Origin: Isoetes taiwanensis
Taxonomy: Eukaryota > Streptophyta > Lycopodiopsida > Isoetales > Isoetaceae
Reading direction: 5' to 3'
DNA: 64,000 bases
Assembly: GCA_021234155.1 (NCBI GenBank)
Contig: JAJEKV010000039.1
Location: 13,936,939 to 14,000,938, forward strand
The notes below the pieces were generated by a model. That model searched no databases. It was given only the letters and a program-made list of their open reading frames with translations, and was not told where the DNA came from. A program made the translations under genes and the position numbers. Below are positions 55,162 to 64,000 of this stretch, one piece after another (position 1 is the first letter of the stretch; every line of letters starts with the position of its first letter).

Positions 55162-58095
55162 ATGACAATAGAAAAGATAACAAGGGTAGAAGAGGACGGG
55201 ATGAAAGGAGACCTCGAAGGGGAACACGGTTTGATAGCCGAAAAAAGAGTAATGGGAATAAGTCCCAACAGCAAAGAGACTCCCAAGGGACCAAGAACTG
55301 GTTGTTATATATGTGGTGGTCCGCGACTATCGACTAATTGTCCAAAGAACACAGCTGTTCAAGAAAAGCCGATAAGAAAAGTGCAGTTTAAGGAACCTGC
55401 TCCTAAGGAACGCCCTACAGCCCAAACTCATAATCTGGAGGATAAGGCTGAAACATCTCAAGCAGGTGAAGAAAGAGGACGATTGAAAGCAAAGAGTTTT
55501 AACAAGAAAAGGGGTGGGTTGCAAATTGCATACATGAAGACACTAAGTGCTACAGCAGTCCCATCCTCATGGTTGTTTAAGCTTAGAGGTAAAATCGCAG
55601 ATCGAGAGGTTGTTGTTCTGCTAGATGATGGAGCAACTCATGATTTTATCTCCATGGGTATGGTAAATGAGTTGAAGTTGCCAGTTTACAAATTGCAAGC
55701 TCAACTTTCTGTAGTACAAGGGCTTAAAGGGTCAGAAGGCATTTGTGACAAATTTGTTATTGCGCCATTGCAAATGGAGACTTATTCTGAGCGCAGAGCA
55801 CTCTTAGTAGCTGATTTGGGAACAGTGGATGTCATTCTGGGAATAGGATGGCGAACCCAGTATGATGTTCAACCTAACTATCGCCACAGGACCATTAAAA
55901 TGTTTGTTGATGGGCAGCCAATAATTCTGAAAGCTGAATGTGTAAATGAATGTGAACCTTTGTTATCATATTCTGAAGCAAAGACTTTAATACAAAGTGA
56001 CGCTGAGTCATATTTCATTTATTTGAGAGACTCTGATCCTCCATTTCAAACTCCTCCTGAATTGTATAGTTTTCTTAAACAATTTGATGATTTGTTTAAG
56101 GATGAGGAGACTTTGGATCTTCCTCCATCTCGTCCAGAGGATCATGCTATTCATTTATACCCAGATGCAAAGCCTCCAAATAGAGCACCCTACAGAGTAA
56201 GTCATTTTGAGAAGCTGGAGCTAGAAAACCAAATAAGGGAAATGTTAGAACGACAATTGATTCAGCCAAGCAGTTCTCCTTTTGGAGCCCCTGTTATCCT
56301 AATCAAAAAGAAGGACAAGGGATATAGAATGTGCATAGATTACAGGGCTCTTAACAAACTGACAATCAAAGATAAATTTCCAGTTCCTCGAGCAGATGAT
56401 TTGTTCGATGAGTTGCGAGGTGCCTGCGTATTTAGCAAGATAGATCTGAAATCAGGCTATCATCAAATCAGAATCAAGGAGTCAGATATTGCGAAAACAG
56501 CTTTCAGAACCACTTTTGGACATTATGAATTCAGAGTGATGCCATTTGGACTCACTAATGCACCGGCAACTTTTTGCCGATTGATGGGGAGAATTTTGGC
56601 ACCTGTACTTGGAAAATGTGTTGTTGTCTTCTTTGATGACATTCTTGTCTATAGCCGATCCATAGAGGACCATAAGAAACACCTTCAGCAAGTTTTTGAT
56701 CTTCTCAGACAAAATCTGCTATTTATTAATGAGTCCAAAAGTCGTTTCTTTATGCAAGAAGTTGGATATCTTGGACACATTGTATCCAAGGAAGGAATTA
56801 GAATGGATCCAGATAAGGTGAAGGCTATTCTTAATTGGCCTCGACCTAACAATGTCAAAGAATTGCGCTCCTTTGTCCAATTATGCAGTTATTACCGCCG
56901 ATTTGTGAAGGATTTTGCGAAAATAACTCTTCCATTGAATAGATTTCTGAAAAAGGATGTACCGTTTCAGTGGAATGATGATGCAGAAAAGGCATTTCAG
57001 GATCTTAAGCACAAGATGGCAACTGAGCCTGTCTTAGCTCTTCCTGATTGGAATAAACCATTTATAGTGTGCTCAGATGCAAGTGGTAGTGCTATTGGTG
57101 CAGTGCTTATGCAAGATGGACACCCATTGGCTTACATTAGTCGTATGCTAAAGCCTTCTGAGCAGGGCTACAGTACTTATGAGAAAGAGTTGATTGCTTT
57201 AGTGCATGCATTAAAGAAATGGAGACATTATCTGATGGAGACTAAATTCATAGCTCGATTTGATCAGCAAAGTCTAAAGCATATTCAAACTCAGGATATC
57301 ATCAATGCACGTCAATTGAAACTCATTGATACCATCAAAGACTTTGAGGGCATGCAACTAGAGTATAAACCAGGGAAGGAGAATAAGGTTGCTGATGCCT
57401 TAAGCCGGGTGTTTACACATGCAATGTCTATTGCCAGAATCACTGACTTAGATCCAATGAAATTGGATTATAAAAACGATCCTTCTTTTGCAGTGCCATT
57501 CAATCTGTTACAAAAAGAAGGCCGAGATCCTCTTGGGGAATACAAGTTGCACAATGGTTCCCTTTTGTACCGAAATCGCTTATGTGTTACACAGGCATAT
57601 AGACAGAAAATGATGCAAGAATGTCATGAACCTCCTTATTCAGGTCATCGAGGAGTTCAAGCTACACTTGCTACTGTAAAAAGGCGATTTTATTGGCCTA
57701 AACTGGTAAGGGATGTCAGAAGATATGTAGAAGCTTGTACAATTTGTCAACAGGTTAAAGCTTCAACTAGTAAACCAGCTGGCTTGTTACAACCCTTACC
57801 AATACCAGAAGCGCCATGGAAGCACATTACTATGGATTTCATTCAGGGTTTTCCAAATTCTTCTCATAAGAACAATCAAATATGGACAGTTGTTGACAGG
57901 CTGTCTAAACAAGCTCATTTTATTCCTTGTAAGTCCACCATGACAGCTCCTCAGGCGAGCAAACTCTTTTTGAAGGAGATATTTAGAATACATGGATTGC
58001 CTGATGCAATTATCACAGATAGGGATCCAATATTCTGCAGCAAATTTTGGTCAGGACTTATGAAGAATTTGGGTACCTCTTTGAAGTTTTTCTGA
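55162..58095 (+). CDS. Pol of the Ty3 element: zinc knuckle, protease, RT, RNase H, integrase (open part)
   Basis: 977 codons; the Met at 55,162 is only the first in the open frame. Zinc-knuckle remnant C48-x2-C51..C60 has Arg at the His position. Protease motif is [10 protein letters not shown] (residues 153-162, DDG where DSG/DTG is usual). Reverse transcriptase spans about 390-570, with MCIDYRALN and the catalytic VFFDD (D492, D493). RNase H runs from CSDASG (D639) to ADALSR. Integrase has the H822/H829/C859/C862 zinc finger and catalytic D892 and D953. The frame ends at 58,093-58,095, before the third catalytic residue. The sequence beyond continues integrase-like in shifted frames. Domain order PR-RT-RH-IN is that of Ty3. 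Confidence 0.95.
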   Translation: MTIEKITRVEEDGMKGDLEGEHGLIAEKRVMGISPNSKETPKGPRTGCYICGGPRLSTNCPKNTAVQEKPIRKVQFKEPAPKERPTAQTHNLEDKAETSQAGEERGRLKAKSFNKKRGGLQIAYMKTLSATAVPSSWLFKLRGKIADREVVVLLDDGATHDFISMGMVNELKLPVYKLQAQLSVVQGLKGSEGICDKFVIAPLQMETYSERRALLVADLGTVDVILGIGWRTQYDVQPNYRHRTIKMFVDGQPIILKAECVNECEPLLSYSEAKTLIQSDAESYFIYLRDSDPPFQTPPELYSFLKQFDDLFKDEETLDLPPSRPEDHAIHLYPDAKPPNRAPYRVSHFEKLELENQIREMLERQLIQPSSSPFGAPVILIKKKDKGYRMCIDYRALNKLTIKDKFPVPRADDLFDELRGACVFSKIDLKSGYHQIRIKESDIAKTAFRTTFGHYEFRVMPFGLTNAPATFCRLMGRILAPVLGKCVVVFFDDILVYSRSIEDHKKHLQQVFDLLRQNLLFINESKSRFFMQEVGYLGHIVSKEGIRMDPDKVKAILNWPRPNNVKELRSFVQLCSYYRRFVKDFAKITLPLNRFLKKDVPFQWNDDAEKAFQDLKHKMATEPVLALPDWNKPFIVCSDASGSAIGAVLMQDGHPLAYISRMLKPSEQGYSTYEKELIALVHALKKWRHYLMETKFIARFDQQSLKHIQTQDIINARQLKLIDTIKDFEGMQLEYKPGKENKVADALSRVFTHAMSIARITDLDPMKLDYKNDPSFAVPFNLLQKEGRDPLGEYKLHNGSLLYRNRLCVTQAYRQKMMQECHEPPYSGHRGVQATLATVKRRFYWPKLVRDVRRYVEACTICQQVKASTSKPAGLLQPLPIPEAPWKHITMDFIQGFPNSSHKNNQIWTVVDRLSKQAHFIPCKSTMTAPQASKLFLKEIFRIHGLPDAIITDRDPIFCSKFWSGLMKNLGTSLKFF

Positions 58096-58495
58096 CCTAT
58101 CATCCTCAAACGGATGGCCAAGCGAAGTTGTTAACAGAACTATCGAGGACATGTTACGGGCTTATGTAGCGTAAAAGAAAAACTTCGATTGGGAGGATTA
58201 TCTATATATGCTAGAGTTTGCATATAACAACAATGATCCATTCGGTAACCCGAAGAAAACTCCATTTGAGATTGTCTACGATGTGGCTTAGATTCACCTA
58301 TCACAAAGATTGGAGGTGAAGTTCCCGCCGGATGCGATCACTCATGACTTTACGGACATTTTGAAGGAAGTCAAGACTGCGCATTCTTAGTAGTCGTGAG
58401 GCTATGATGTCCAAACGGCTAAGAAGCGGAGAAAAGTTGAATATAAACAAGGACAATGGGGTCGGATACATCTTCCCAAGAAGAGGCTTCGAAAA
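58096..58495 (+). pseudogene. Frame-broken middle part of the Ty3 integrase
   Basis: About 400 bp between the two open frames still resemble integrase (TYHPQTDGQ near 58,092-58,118, FAYNNNDPF near 58,218-58,244) but change frame several times and contain stops. Changes fall mostly near CG words. Function of integrase from this copy is not expected. Confidence 0.8.
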
Positions 58496-58906
58496 ATGGG
58501 TACAAGGTATGTGAAATTGGCACCCAGGTACTACGGACCATTTCAAATTGAAGGTAGAGTAGGTGAGAATGCTTATCGCCTTCGTCTATATGGGAAATGG
58601 CTTAAGCTTCATCCAGTCTTTAATGTTGTAGTACTAAAACCCTTCAAGGGAGGTGAAATTTCTCCTGAGGTTTTGCAGAAGATGGACTATCCAGATCCAC
58701 CGCTCATTAAAGGAGATGAAGAAATACTAGAACCTGAGAAGATTCTTACTCATCAAGACAAGGAGACACGTCGATCTTCTTATCGAAGGTATCTAGTAAA
58801 ATTTAAGTTTCATCCACCTTCTGATGCAGTATGGTACTCCAAAGACCAACTTAAAGAGTATCAAGCACTTGTGGATGAGTATGAACTGACTTTGAGACAT
58901 GATTAA
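58496..58906 (+). CDS. Integrase C-terminus and chromodomain-like end of the Ty3 pol
   Basis: 136 codons open to a stop at 58,904-58,906. The first half, LAPRYYGPFQIEGRVGENAY..LHPVFNVVVLKPF, is the conserved C-terminal region of chromovirus integrases. The second half, ILEPEKILTHQ..RRYLVKFKFHPPSDAVW, fits a chromodomain, which guides integration to marked chromatin. The Met at 58,496 is internal to the natural polyprotein. Confidence 0.85.
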   Translation: MGTRYVKLAPRYYGPFQIEGRVGENAYRLRLYGKWLKLHPVFNVVVLKPFKGGEISPEVLQKMDYPDPPLIKGDEEILEPEKILTHQDKETRRSSYRRYLVKFKFHPPSDAVWYSKDQLKEYQALVDEYELTLRHD

Positions 58907-59174
58907 TTTGCAAATTATTTCAATTACATGATCTATAACTTGTTGCAACAAATATTATTTGTCTGGCTATGACAACCGAGGGAATCCCAGCGTGGAATAT
59001 CTAAAGAATGATATACGTTGGTCGGGCTTAATTGCCTTAGGCTCAAAGACCTCAGATTGACTTGAGGCCATCTCTAAATGAATTGAGATGAAAGTCCTCA
59101 GATTAACTTGAGGCCATCACTGAATGAATTGTGATGAGCAATTTTTCCTAAGATTGACGAGGACGTTCAATCAC

Positions 59175-59188
59175 GGAAAGGGAAGGAT
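59175..59188 (+). promoter_or_regulatory. Polypurine tract of the Ty3 element
   Basis: GGAAAGGGAAGGA directly before the 3' LTR; primer for plus-strand DNA synthesis. Confidence 0.9.
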
Positions 59189-59740
59189 TGTTACGATATT
59201 AGAATGGTATTAGAACAAAATACTAGCTCGGGGGTGTGATTCACAACCAACAAGTAATTTAAATTGGCTCTTAAAATATTTATGGCTGATAACGGGACCT
59301 GATATCAGCCCATCCGGAATTGTTCTCACTTGGATTTGAACCTTGGTCTCTAGCTAGAAAGCCCAAGTGTCTAACCAAGGCGCCAACCTTAGATTTAATA
59401 ATAAAGGGCTAAGTGCCTTTCTAAAAAGGCAAAGGTCGAAAAGGCAATTTACCTTAAATGACCTTTCAAGAGACTATAAAAGCACATACATAACGGGAAC
59501 GAGAGATAGAGAATCACCGCCAAAGCCTTACCTCTCTTCCTCTAATGATTTTACCTTCTACTTCCAAATCTCCATAGCCTAGCTTGTTGGTCTGAGCGGG
59601 ATAAAGATTTCCTGCTCCAGGATAAAGATTTCCTGGTGAATCCGGTTGGGTGGATCGAGCTTCTCCTACTAACTGGATTATCTTTCCGCAGTTTGTTTCT
59701 TTACAGGTGATTTATCCGAGTTTAAGAACAGATTGTATCA
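59189..59740 (+). repeat. 3' LTR (552 bp)
   Basis: Same sequence as 53,679-54,230 as far as I can compare. Followed by the target duplication CGTCT. Confidence 0.97.
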
Positions 59741-59745
59741 CGTCT

Positions 59746-60500
59746 GCTGCTTCATAGTACTGGAGATTTCTAGCGCCCAAGCTTGTTTTCTAAAACAAAC
59801 AGACCTGGCTATTAAGGTGCTTAGAATTTCCGGCATATTAAGGTGGTTAGTGTCTGGGTGACTTCTGGCATTTGGCAACTTGAAGAGCAATACAACTTAC
59901 TGGTTTTAAATATGTGAAACAGGGACGGCATCTTTACCCTGTCACTGCAACGAGCTTTGACTTCTGCTTCTGTATACTTACTGGTTTTATATTGTGGGTG
60001 CTGCATGGGCTGCTCAACATACCTACATGAAAACATAGGAATCTGCTTAGCAGCCCCCTGGTCTTCTTTTGCTATATGTTATAAAAGTATCCTCTTTCTG
60101 CTGTATATCTAGAACATAGGGTGCCATATTGTTACTCGAGATTTACAGCATTTTTTATAAAAATGGTAGGCCAGATGCCATATTGTTACTCGAGATTTAC
60201 AGCATTTTTTATAAAAATGGGTAGGCCAATGTCCATGACAAGGAAATAAATGATCAAATTAAACCAAGCTGAGATTTGGTGTACAACAGGCTTGTGTGGC
60301 ATGCTCAGAACATAATGTCGCTTCCAATTTGGTATAATTTTTTTGCTATATGCCTTATCACAATATAATGGTACGTCTGGATATGCATATATTGTCATTT
60401 TAGTGTCAGCATTTTAAGGCAATTAGAAATGCAGATATGTATATTAACCTCCCATTTTAGACTGACCTTTGCTGACTTGAGCTGACAATTTGTTTGGATG
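59746..60500. other. No gene; one 50-bp direct duplication
   Basis: GTTACTCGAGATTTACAGCA with flanking ATGCCATATT..TTTTTTATAAAAATGG occurs twice (about 60,124 and 60,178). Otherwise AT-rich, intron-like sequence leading to the ALDH fragment. Confidence 0.5.
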
Positions 60501-60504
60501 CCAG

Positions 60505-61043
60505 GTTGTTTCTGAGGAAACAGTTCTAGAAACTTCTCGCTTGAAGGAAAAACTTATATATGAGCCCTTGGGAGTAGTAAGGCCTCCACCAATTTTTCTT
60601 GTTTACTTTCTAGTCAATATGATGTTGAACTTGCTCTGGCCTTTTATATTGCTCTCGAATGCAGGTGGCAAATATATCTGCCTGGAATTATCCATATTTC
60701 ATCTCTACAAATGTAATTGCAGCTGCTCTTCTTACTGGAAATTCAGTGTTATATAAACCAAGTGAATATGCATCTCTTACTGGATAGGAGATCACAGATC
60801 TTTTGCACGAGGTTACATTCTTCCGTGCTTGTTTCATTTTCAAATATCTGGTAGCAATTTCAGTCTCACTTTTGAACGTTTCTTTAGGCAGGAATTCCTA
60901 AAGATGTCTTTATCATTGCCACTGGAGGAGCTTCAACAGGTGCAAAGATAGCATCATTGGATGGTCTCGGTGGTTTATTTTTTACCGGTTCTCAGAAAAC
61001 TGGGGTTGAAGTTGCAAAGAGAGCAGCGTTGAACCTGGTTAAA
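60505..61043 (+). pseudogene. Aldehyde dehydrogenase gene fragment, three exons
   Basis: Exons 60,505-60,576 (LKEKLIYEPLGV), 60,665-60,811 (VANISAWNYPYFISTNVIAA, then YKPSEY) and 60,888-61,043 (AGIPKDVFIIATGG, GGLFFTGSQKTG), with GT-AG introns and kept phase. They cover the NAD-binding part of an ALDH: the ISAWNYP motif, the KPSE lysine that contacts NAD, and FTGS before the nucleotide loop. The catalytic Glu and Cys regions are missing. Exon 2 contains an in-frame TAG at 60,785-60,787. A truncated captured or degenerate copy. Confidence 0.8.
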
Positions 61044-62200
61044 GTATAGTTGCTATACTGTGCTGTACTATGTGCAACTTGAAACACTGAATGAGAATTT
61101 TGATAACCAAGCTAAAGGCAGTGCTGAGTTCACTGAGTTCAATGAAACTGGAAAGTCACATCAAATAATAATCTAAGCTGAATCAGAGTTCATGATTCCC
61201 TTATGAATACATCCCATATTTCATCACGGTATCCCATATTCACCTGTATCCCATATTTCATCACGGTACAGGAAAAAGGCTAGCTTAGGCTTACTGTGCG
61301 CAGCTGCATGCACAATATTCTTTATGGCATAAAAAATATCATTTAGTATGCTCTAGACAGTCCTTGAGTATTGATTACACAGGCCTGCAGCAAAGCAGGG
61401 TGTAACAGCTAGGTTCCATAGTGCAAATAATGACTAGGCCATTATCATGCACTCAATGTTCAGTTGCATTTGCAGCTTTTACATATGGAATGTTACCTTT
61501 TCAGCAGTCTGGTATAAAGATCTGTTTGATGATATACATCATTCAAGGAGACTTTCTGCCTTTTGATTTCCAATTTTTTGTGCTTAGGATAGAAGAGCCT
61601 TATGGTGTACTGCAGATTTCCTAATTCATTCTATACTCTGGGAAAATGCCACTTCAAGACGTTTTGTTTTCTGGCACGTCTTGAATTTTGCTTCCCATGT
61701 ATTCATGGTGCTAGTTTCCTCCATGTATCCATGCGTGCTAGTTTCCTAGTAGCCAGCTTTCAGGGTATCCAATAATGCAGTCACCATGGAACTAAACAAA
61801 AAAAATGCAAAACCAGACATCGAATATAATCAGACTCTCAGAAATAAACTTACCTGATCCGTGTTCTGGTTCTGTGAATGGCTCCCCTGTGTTGTGATCT
61901 CCTTGAAACGGCTCCCGTGTGTTGTGATCTTCCTGAACAACAGAAAAATATAATGCCCGTTAGTGTTTGGCGTAGCAAAAAGTTGCAAAAAAAAGACTGC
62001 AATCGATGCATGACACCTACTCCTCCACCGTTCTACTCTTCTAGCAGCGATTGCTTCTATCAGTTCTTCTCATTTGGTCAGTTGGCAGCGCATCAAGGAG
62101 GAGGAGGCCTTCGGATCACAAGGTAGGACGCCGCATTCTTTCTTTTCTTGATTTTTAGTGGTTGGCATTGATTAGGCGGGAACGGGACCTTAAAAAATTC
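61044..62200. other. No gene identified
   Basis: AT-rich. Repeats include CCCATATTTCATCACGGTA (61,210 and 61,250) and GTGTTGTGATCT.CCTGAA (61,891 and 61,920). No domain recognised. Confidence 0.4.
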
Positions 62201-62204
62201 ATCT

Positions 62205-62280
62205 ATAATTTGACAAAATAGTGACGAAAATTTCGTCACATTGTTTTGTCACTAGTAGATTTAGTAGATTTGGGACTACA
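62205..62280. repeat. CACTA subterminal-type palindrome
   Basis: AAATAGTGACGAAAATTTCG and TCACATTGTTTTGTCACTAG. The inverted GTGACGA/TCGTCAC followed by TTGTTTTGTCA matches 39,456-39,482. It may be the left subterminal region of the CACTA element that carries the transposase just downstream. Confidence 0.55.
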
Positions 62281-62712
62281 ATAGATCCTGAGAAATGGCC
62301 CTACTCATTAGGCATAAAAATCACTCTCATTCTCATTAGGCATAAAAATGAAGCTTAGGTATGAGTTTCTCCTGATTATAAACGATCCCATAGACTGTAT
62401 TTCTTGTGAAATAGGCAAATGTCTCTCGAGATTCATAGGATCATTCATGGCTATGTAATTATTACATAGCAAGGATAAAGTTTCGGACTACTAATTAGCA
62501 TGGTGAGAGGACCAAGTAGGAGATTTTGGACTAGTAATTACTAGGTTTAACATATCAAGTTCTTACCCTTTCCATCTAATGTAAAACTAATATTTTTTGC
62601 GTTTATGAAGATGGCCTCTTCATCAAGTGGAAACACAAATGTTACAGGTATTAATTTTGTATTAATTATCTTATTGGATATTTCTTCATTATGTGTGTTT
62701 GCTGCATTGTAG

Positions 62713-64000
62713 CACATTCTTCCATGTGCAATTGAGAATTGTCTTACGAGTAACATACGTGACATTATATATCGACTTGGAAAGTTTGCAAGGTATGGTT
62801 TAAAAACTTTGTTAGTAGTTTGTTTTCAATTTTGTCGTTAACAACTACCAATTTTGTGTATAGATGGGTCTCAATGAAAGAGATTAGCTTAGATGACATT
62901 TCAAGAATGGATGTTGAGATAGTTGAGCTTCTGTGCATGATGGAGAAAGAGCTTCCTACAAGTTTTTTTGACCTTCAAGTACACTTATTGGTTCATCTAC
63001 CAGAAGAAATCCGGCTTCTTGGACCAGCTCCAAGTCGGTGGATGTTTTTTTTAGAACGGTACATGAAAGTTTTGAAAGGATACATCCGGCAAATGGCTAG
63101 GCCTGAGGGGTCCATGACCGAGGGTCACTTGCTTCATGAAACATTGTTCTTTTTAAGTGAAGCCACAATTTCGATACACAAAGATGCACCAAAGATTTGG
63201 AATGGTGAGGAAGATAAGGAAGTAGCAGAAGAAGTCTTGCAAGGTCATGGCGTGCAACGCAAATTGAACGAGGAAATGTTTGAAGAAATAAATAAGTTTA
63301 CTGATAGTCTTGATAAGTGGAGGGAGAGGTATAGACTTGCTAGAGAAGAGAGGGAGATGGCCAGGCAAGATTTTACACATAATAGCATACATCATGGCCG
63401 AAAACGTGTTCTATATCCAGAATCATTGGAAGAAATGCCTGAGGATATGACTCGTGATTGGTTGCTTGAAGCAATGGAAAATGCACGAGATAATGGAGAG
63501 GATGTTCCAAAGGATGACTTCAATATCGCACTTGGATGCGTTAAGAAGGTATAAATTTCTATTTATTGGTAATGTTTGCTACATACATATGATTTGCTTT
63601 CTCATATCCTGTAAAATGCAGGCTCGTTTCCACAATTCCATGTGGGCTTATGGAAATCATCTTGAACTATAGAGGTCGATAAAGGTCGCGTCGACAAATG
63701 ACGTGGAATTGCTTCTCAATTTGAACAAAAAGCCAAGCTAGTCAACGTGATCGGCAAAAGATTTCACGGGTGATCTTAATTATGTTGGGCAAATCACCAA
63801 TATTATTGATGTTGACTTCCGTTCATTTCATGTAACTATATTGAAGGCAAAGTGGTTCAAAGTTATTTATAGAGGCAGAAATAAGACCGTGAGACACATC
63901 CTTCGGGTTTCTACGAGATTGATTCAACCGCATTCTTGGAGAAATGAAGCGAACCATTTGTTTACCCTAAACAAGTTGAAGCAGGTTTTTTTTATTGAAA
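62713..64000 (+). pseudogene. CACTA transposase TNPD, C-terminal part (DUF4218 and DUF4216), runs off the window
   Basis: Exons 62,713-62,792 (LPCAIENCL..IIYRLGKFA), 62,864-63,548 and from 63,622, with GT-AG introns in phase. The second exon carries ELPTSFFDLQVHLLVHLPEE, RWMFFLERYMKVLKGYIRQ and ARPEGSMTEG, the signature of DUF4218 in plant En/Spm transposases. After 63,770, in another frame, ITNIIDVDFRSFHVTILKAKWF and LNKLKQVFFIE match DUF4216. The DDE core (Transposase_21), expected upstream, is not seen, and there are stops just after 63,669, so this copy is truncated or frame-broken. It should supply the catalytic protein of CACTA transposition when intact. Confidence 0.8.

Larger units (their letters stand above)
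53679..59740 (+). mobile_element. Full-length Ty3 chromovirus LTR retrotransposon, 6,062 bp
   Basis: Two 552-bp LTRs that look identical, TG..CA ends, a perfect 5-bp target duplication CGTCT (53,674-53,678 and 59,741-59,745), primer-binding site TGGTATCAGAGC matching initiator tRNA-Met, a polypurine tract before the 3' LTR, and gag, protease, RT, RNase H, integrase and chromodomain in Ty3 order. LTRs are equal at copying, so apparent identity implies a very recent insertion or gene conversion. Coding is nevertheless interrupted after gag and within integrase, so this copy needs proteins from elsewhere or carries assembly errors. Confidence 0.97.

Overview
The window looks like nuclear DNA of a land plant (or close streptophyte relative) and is dominated by transposable elements. 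The evidence is a Ty3 chromovirus primed by initiator tRNA-Met, CACTA/En-Spm, MULE, hAT and Helitron signatures, GT-AG introns, class II tRNA-Leu, and fragments of typical plant genes (PPR, asparaginyl-tRNA synthetase, aldehyde dehydrogenase, a CemA/PcxA-like plastid protein). I cannot place it to genus. No complete single-copy host gene is visible, and nearly all coding sequence is transposon-derived, captured or broken.

Layout. 1-4.8 kb holds decayed unrecognised coding sequence and minisatellites. 4.8-5.4 kb is a 608-bp MULE with about 105-bp TIRs, a 9-bp target duplication and a remnant of the transposase zinc knuckle. A Helitron-type 3' end lies at 6.48 kb. An Ala/Pro-rich minus-strand exon at 8.3-8.9 kb is split by a 292-bp hAT-type MITE. 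9,297-24,067 is a 14.8-kb CACTA-like element (TIR CACAACAA.., 3-bp duplication ACC) without recognisable transposase, most of it a tandem array of about ten and a half 1.12-kb units. 24.8-27.4 kb carries a kinase-like ORF (stop just after its DWG motif) and a coiled-coil/RING-like protein gene. 27.8-29.35 kb and 31.7-33.65 kb are two related clusters of consecutive long palindromes (hairpins). Between them lie a 700-bp purine tract, a Helitron 3' end and a tandem duplication of a tRNA-Arg/tRNA-Leu pair. A broken hAT transposase occupies 33.9-36.3 kb on the minus strand.

A CACTA terminus at 39,351 opens the right-hand region. Its subterminal repeats are interrupted by a 10.8-kb block (39.56-50.39 kb) made of tRNA-derived SINE copies (one at the left edge, six full and one partial in tandem at the right edge). 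The block surrounds exon fragments of at least three host genes, all on the plus strand. Then come more CACTA subterminal repeats, a six-exon minus-strand gene for the second CACTA protein (open apart from one stop), a PPR fragment, and a full-length 6,062-bp Ty3 chromovirus (53,679-59,740; LTRs that look identical, target duplication CGTCT, broken pol). An aldehyde dehydrogenase fragment and the 3' part of a TNPD-type CACTA transposase (DUF4218/DUF4216) run to the right edge.

The parts do not form one pathway. The window records nested insertion, tandem amplification and gene-fragment capture. Copy-to-copy differences in the repeats are concentrated as short indels at CG-containing words, so some apparent frameshifts may be consensus errors in the assembly.
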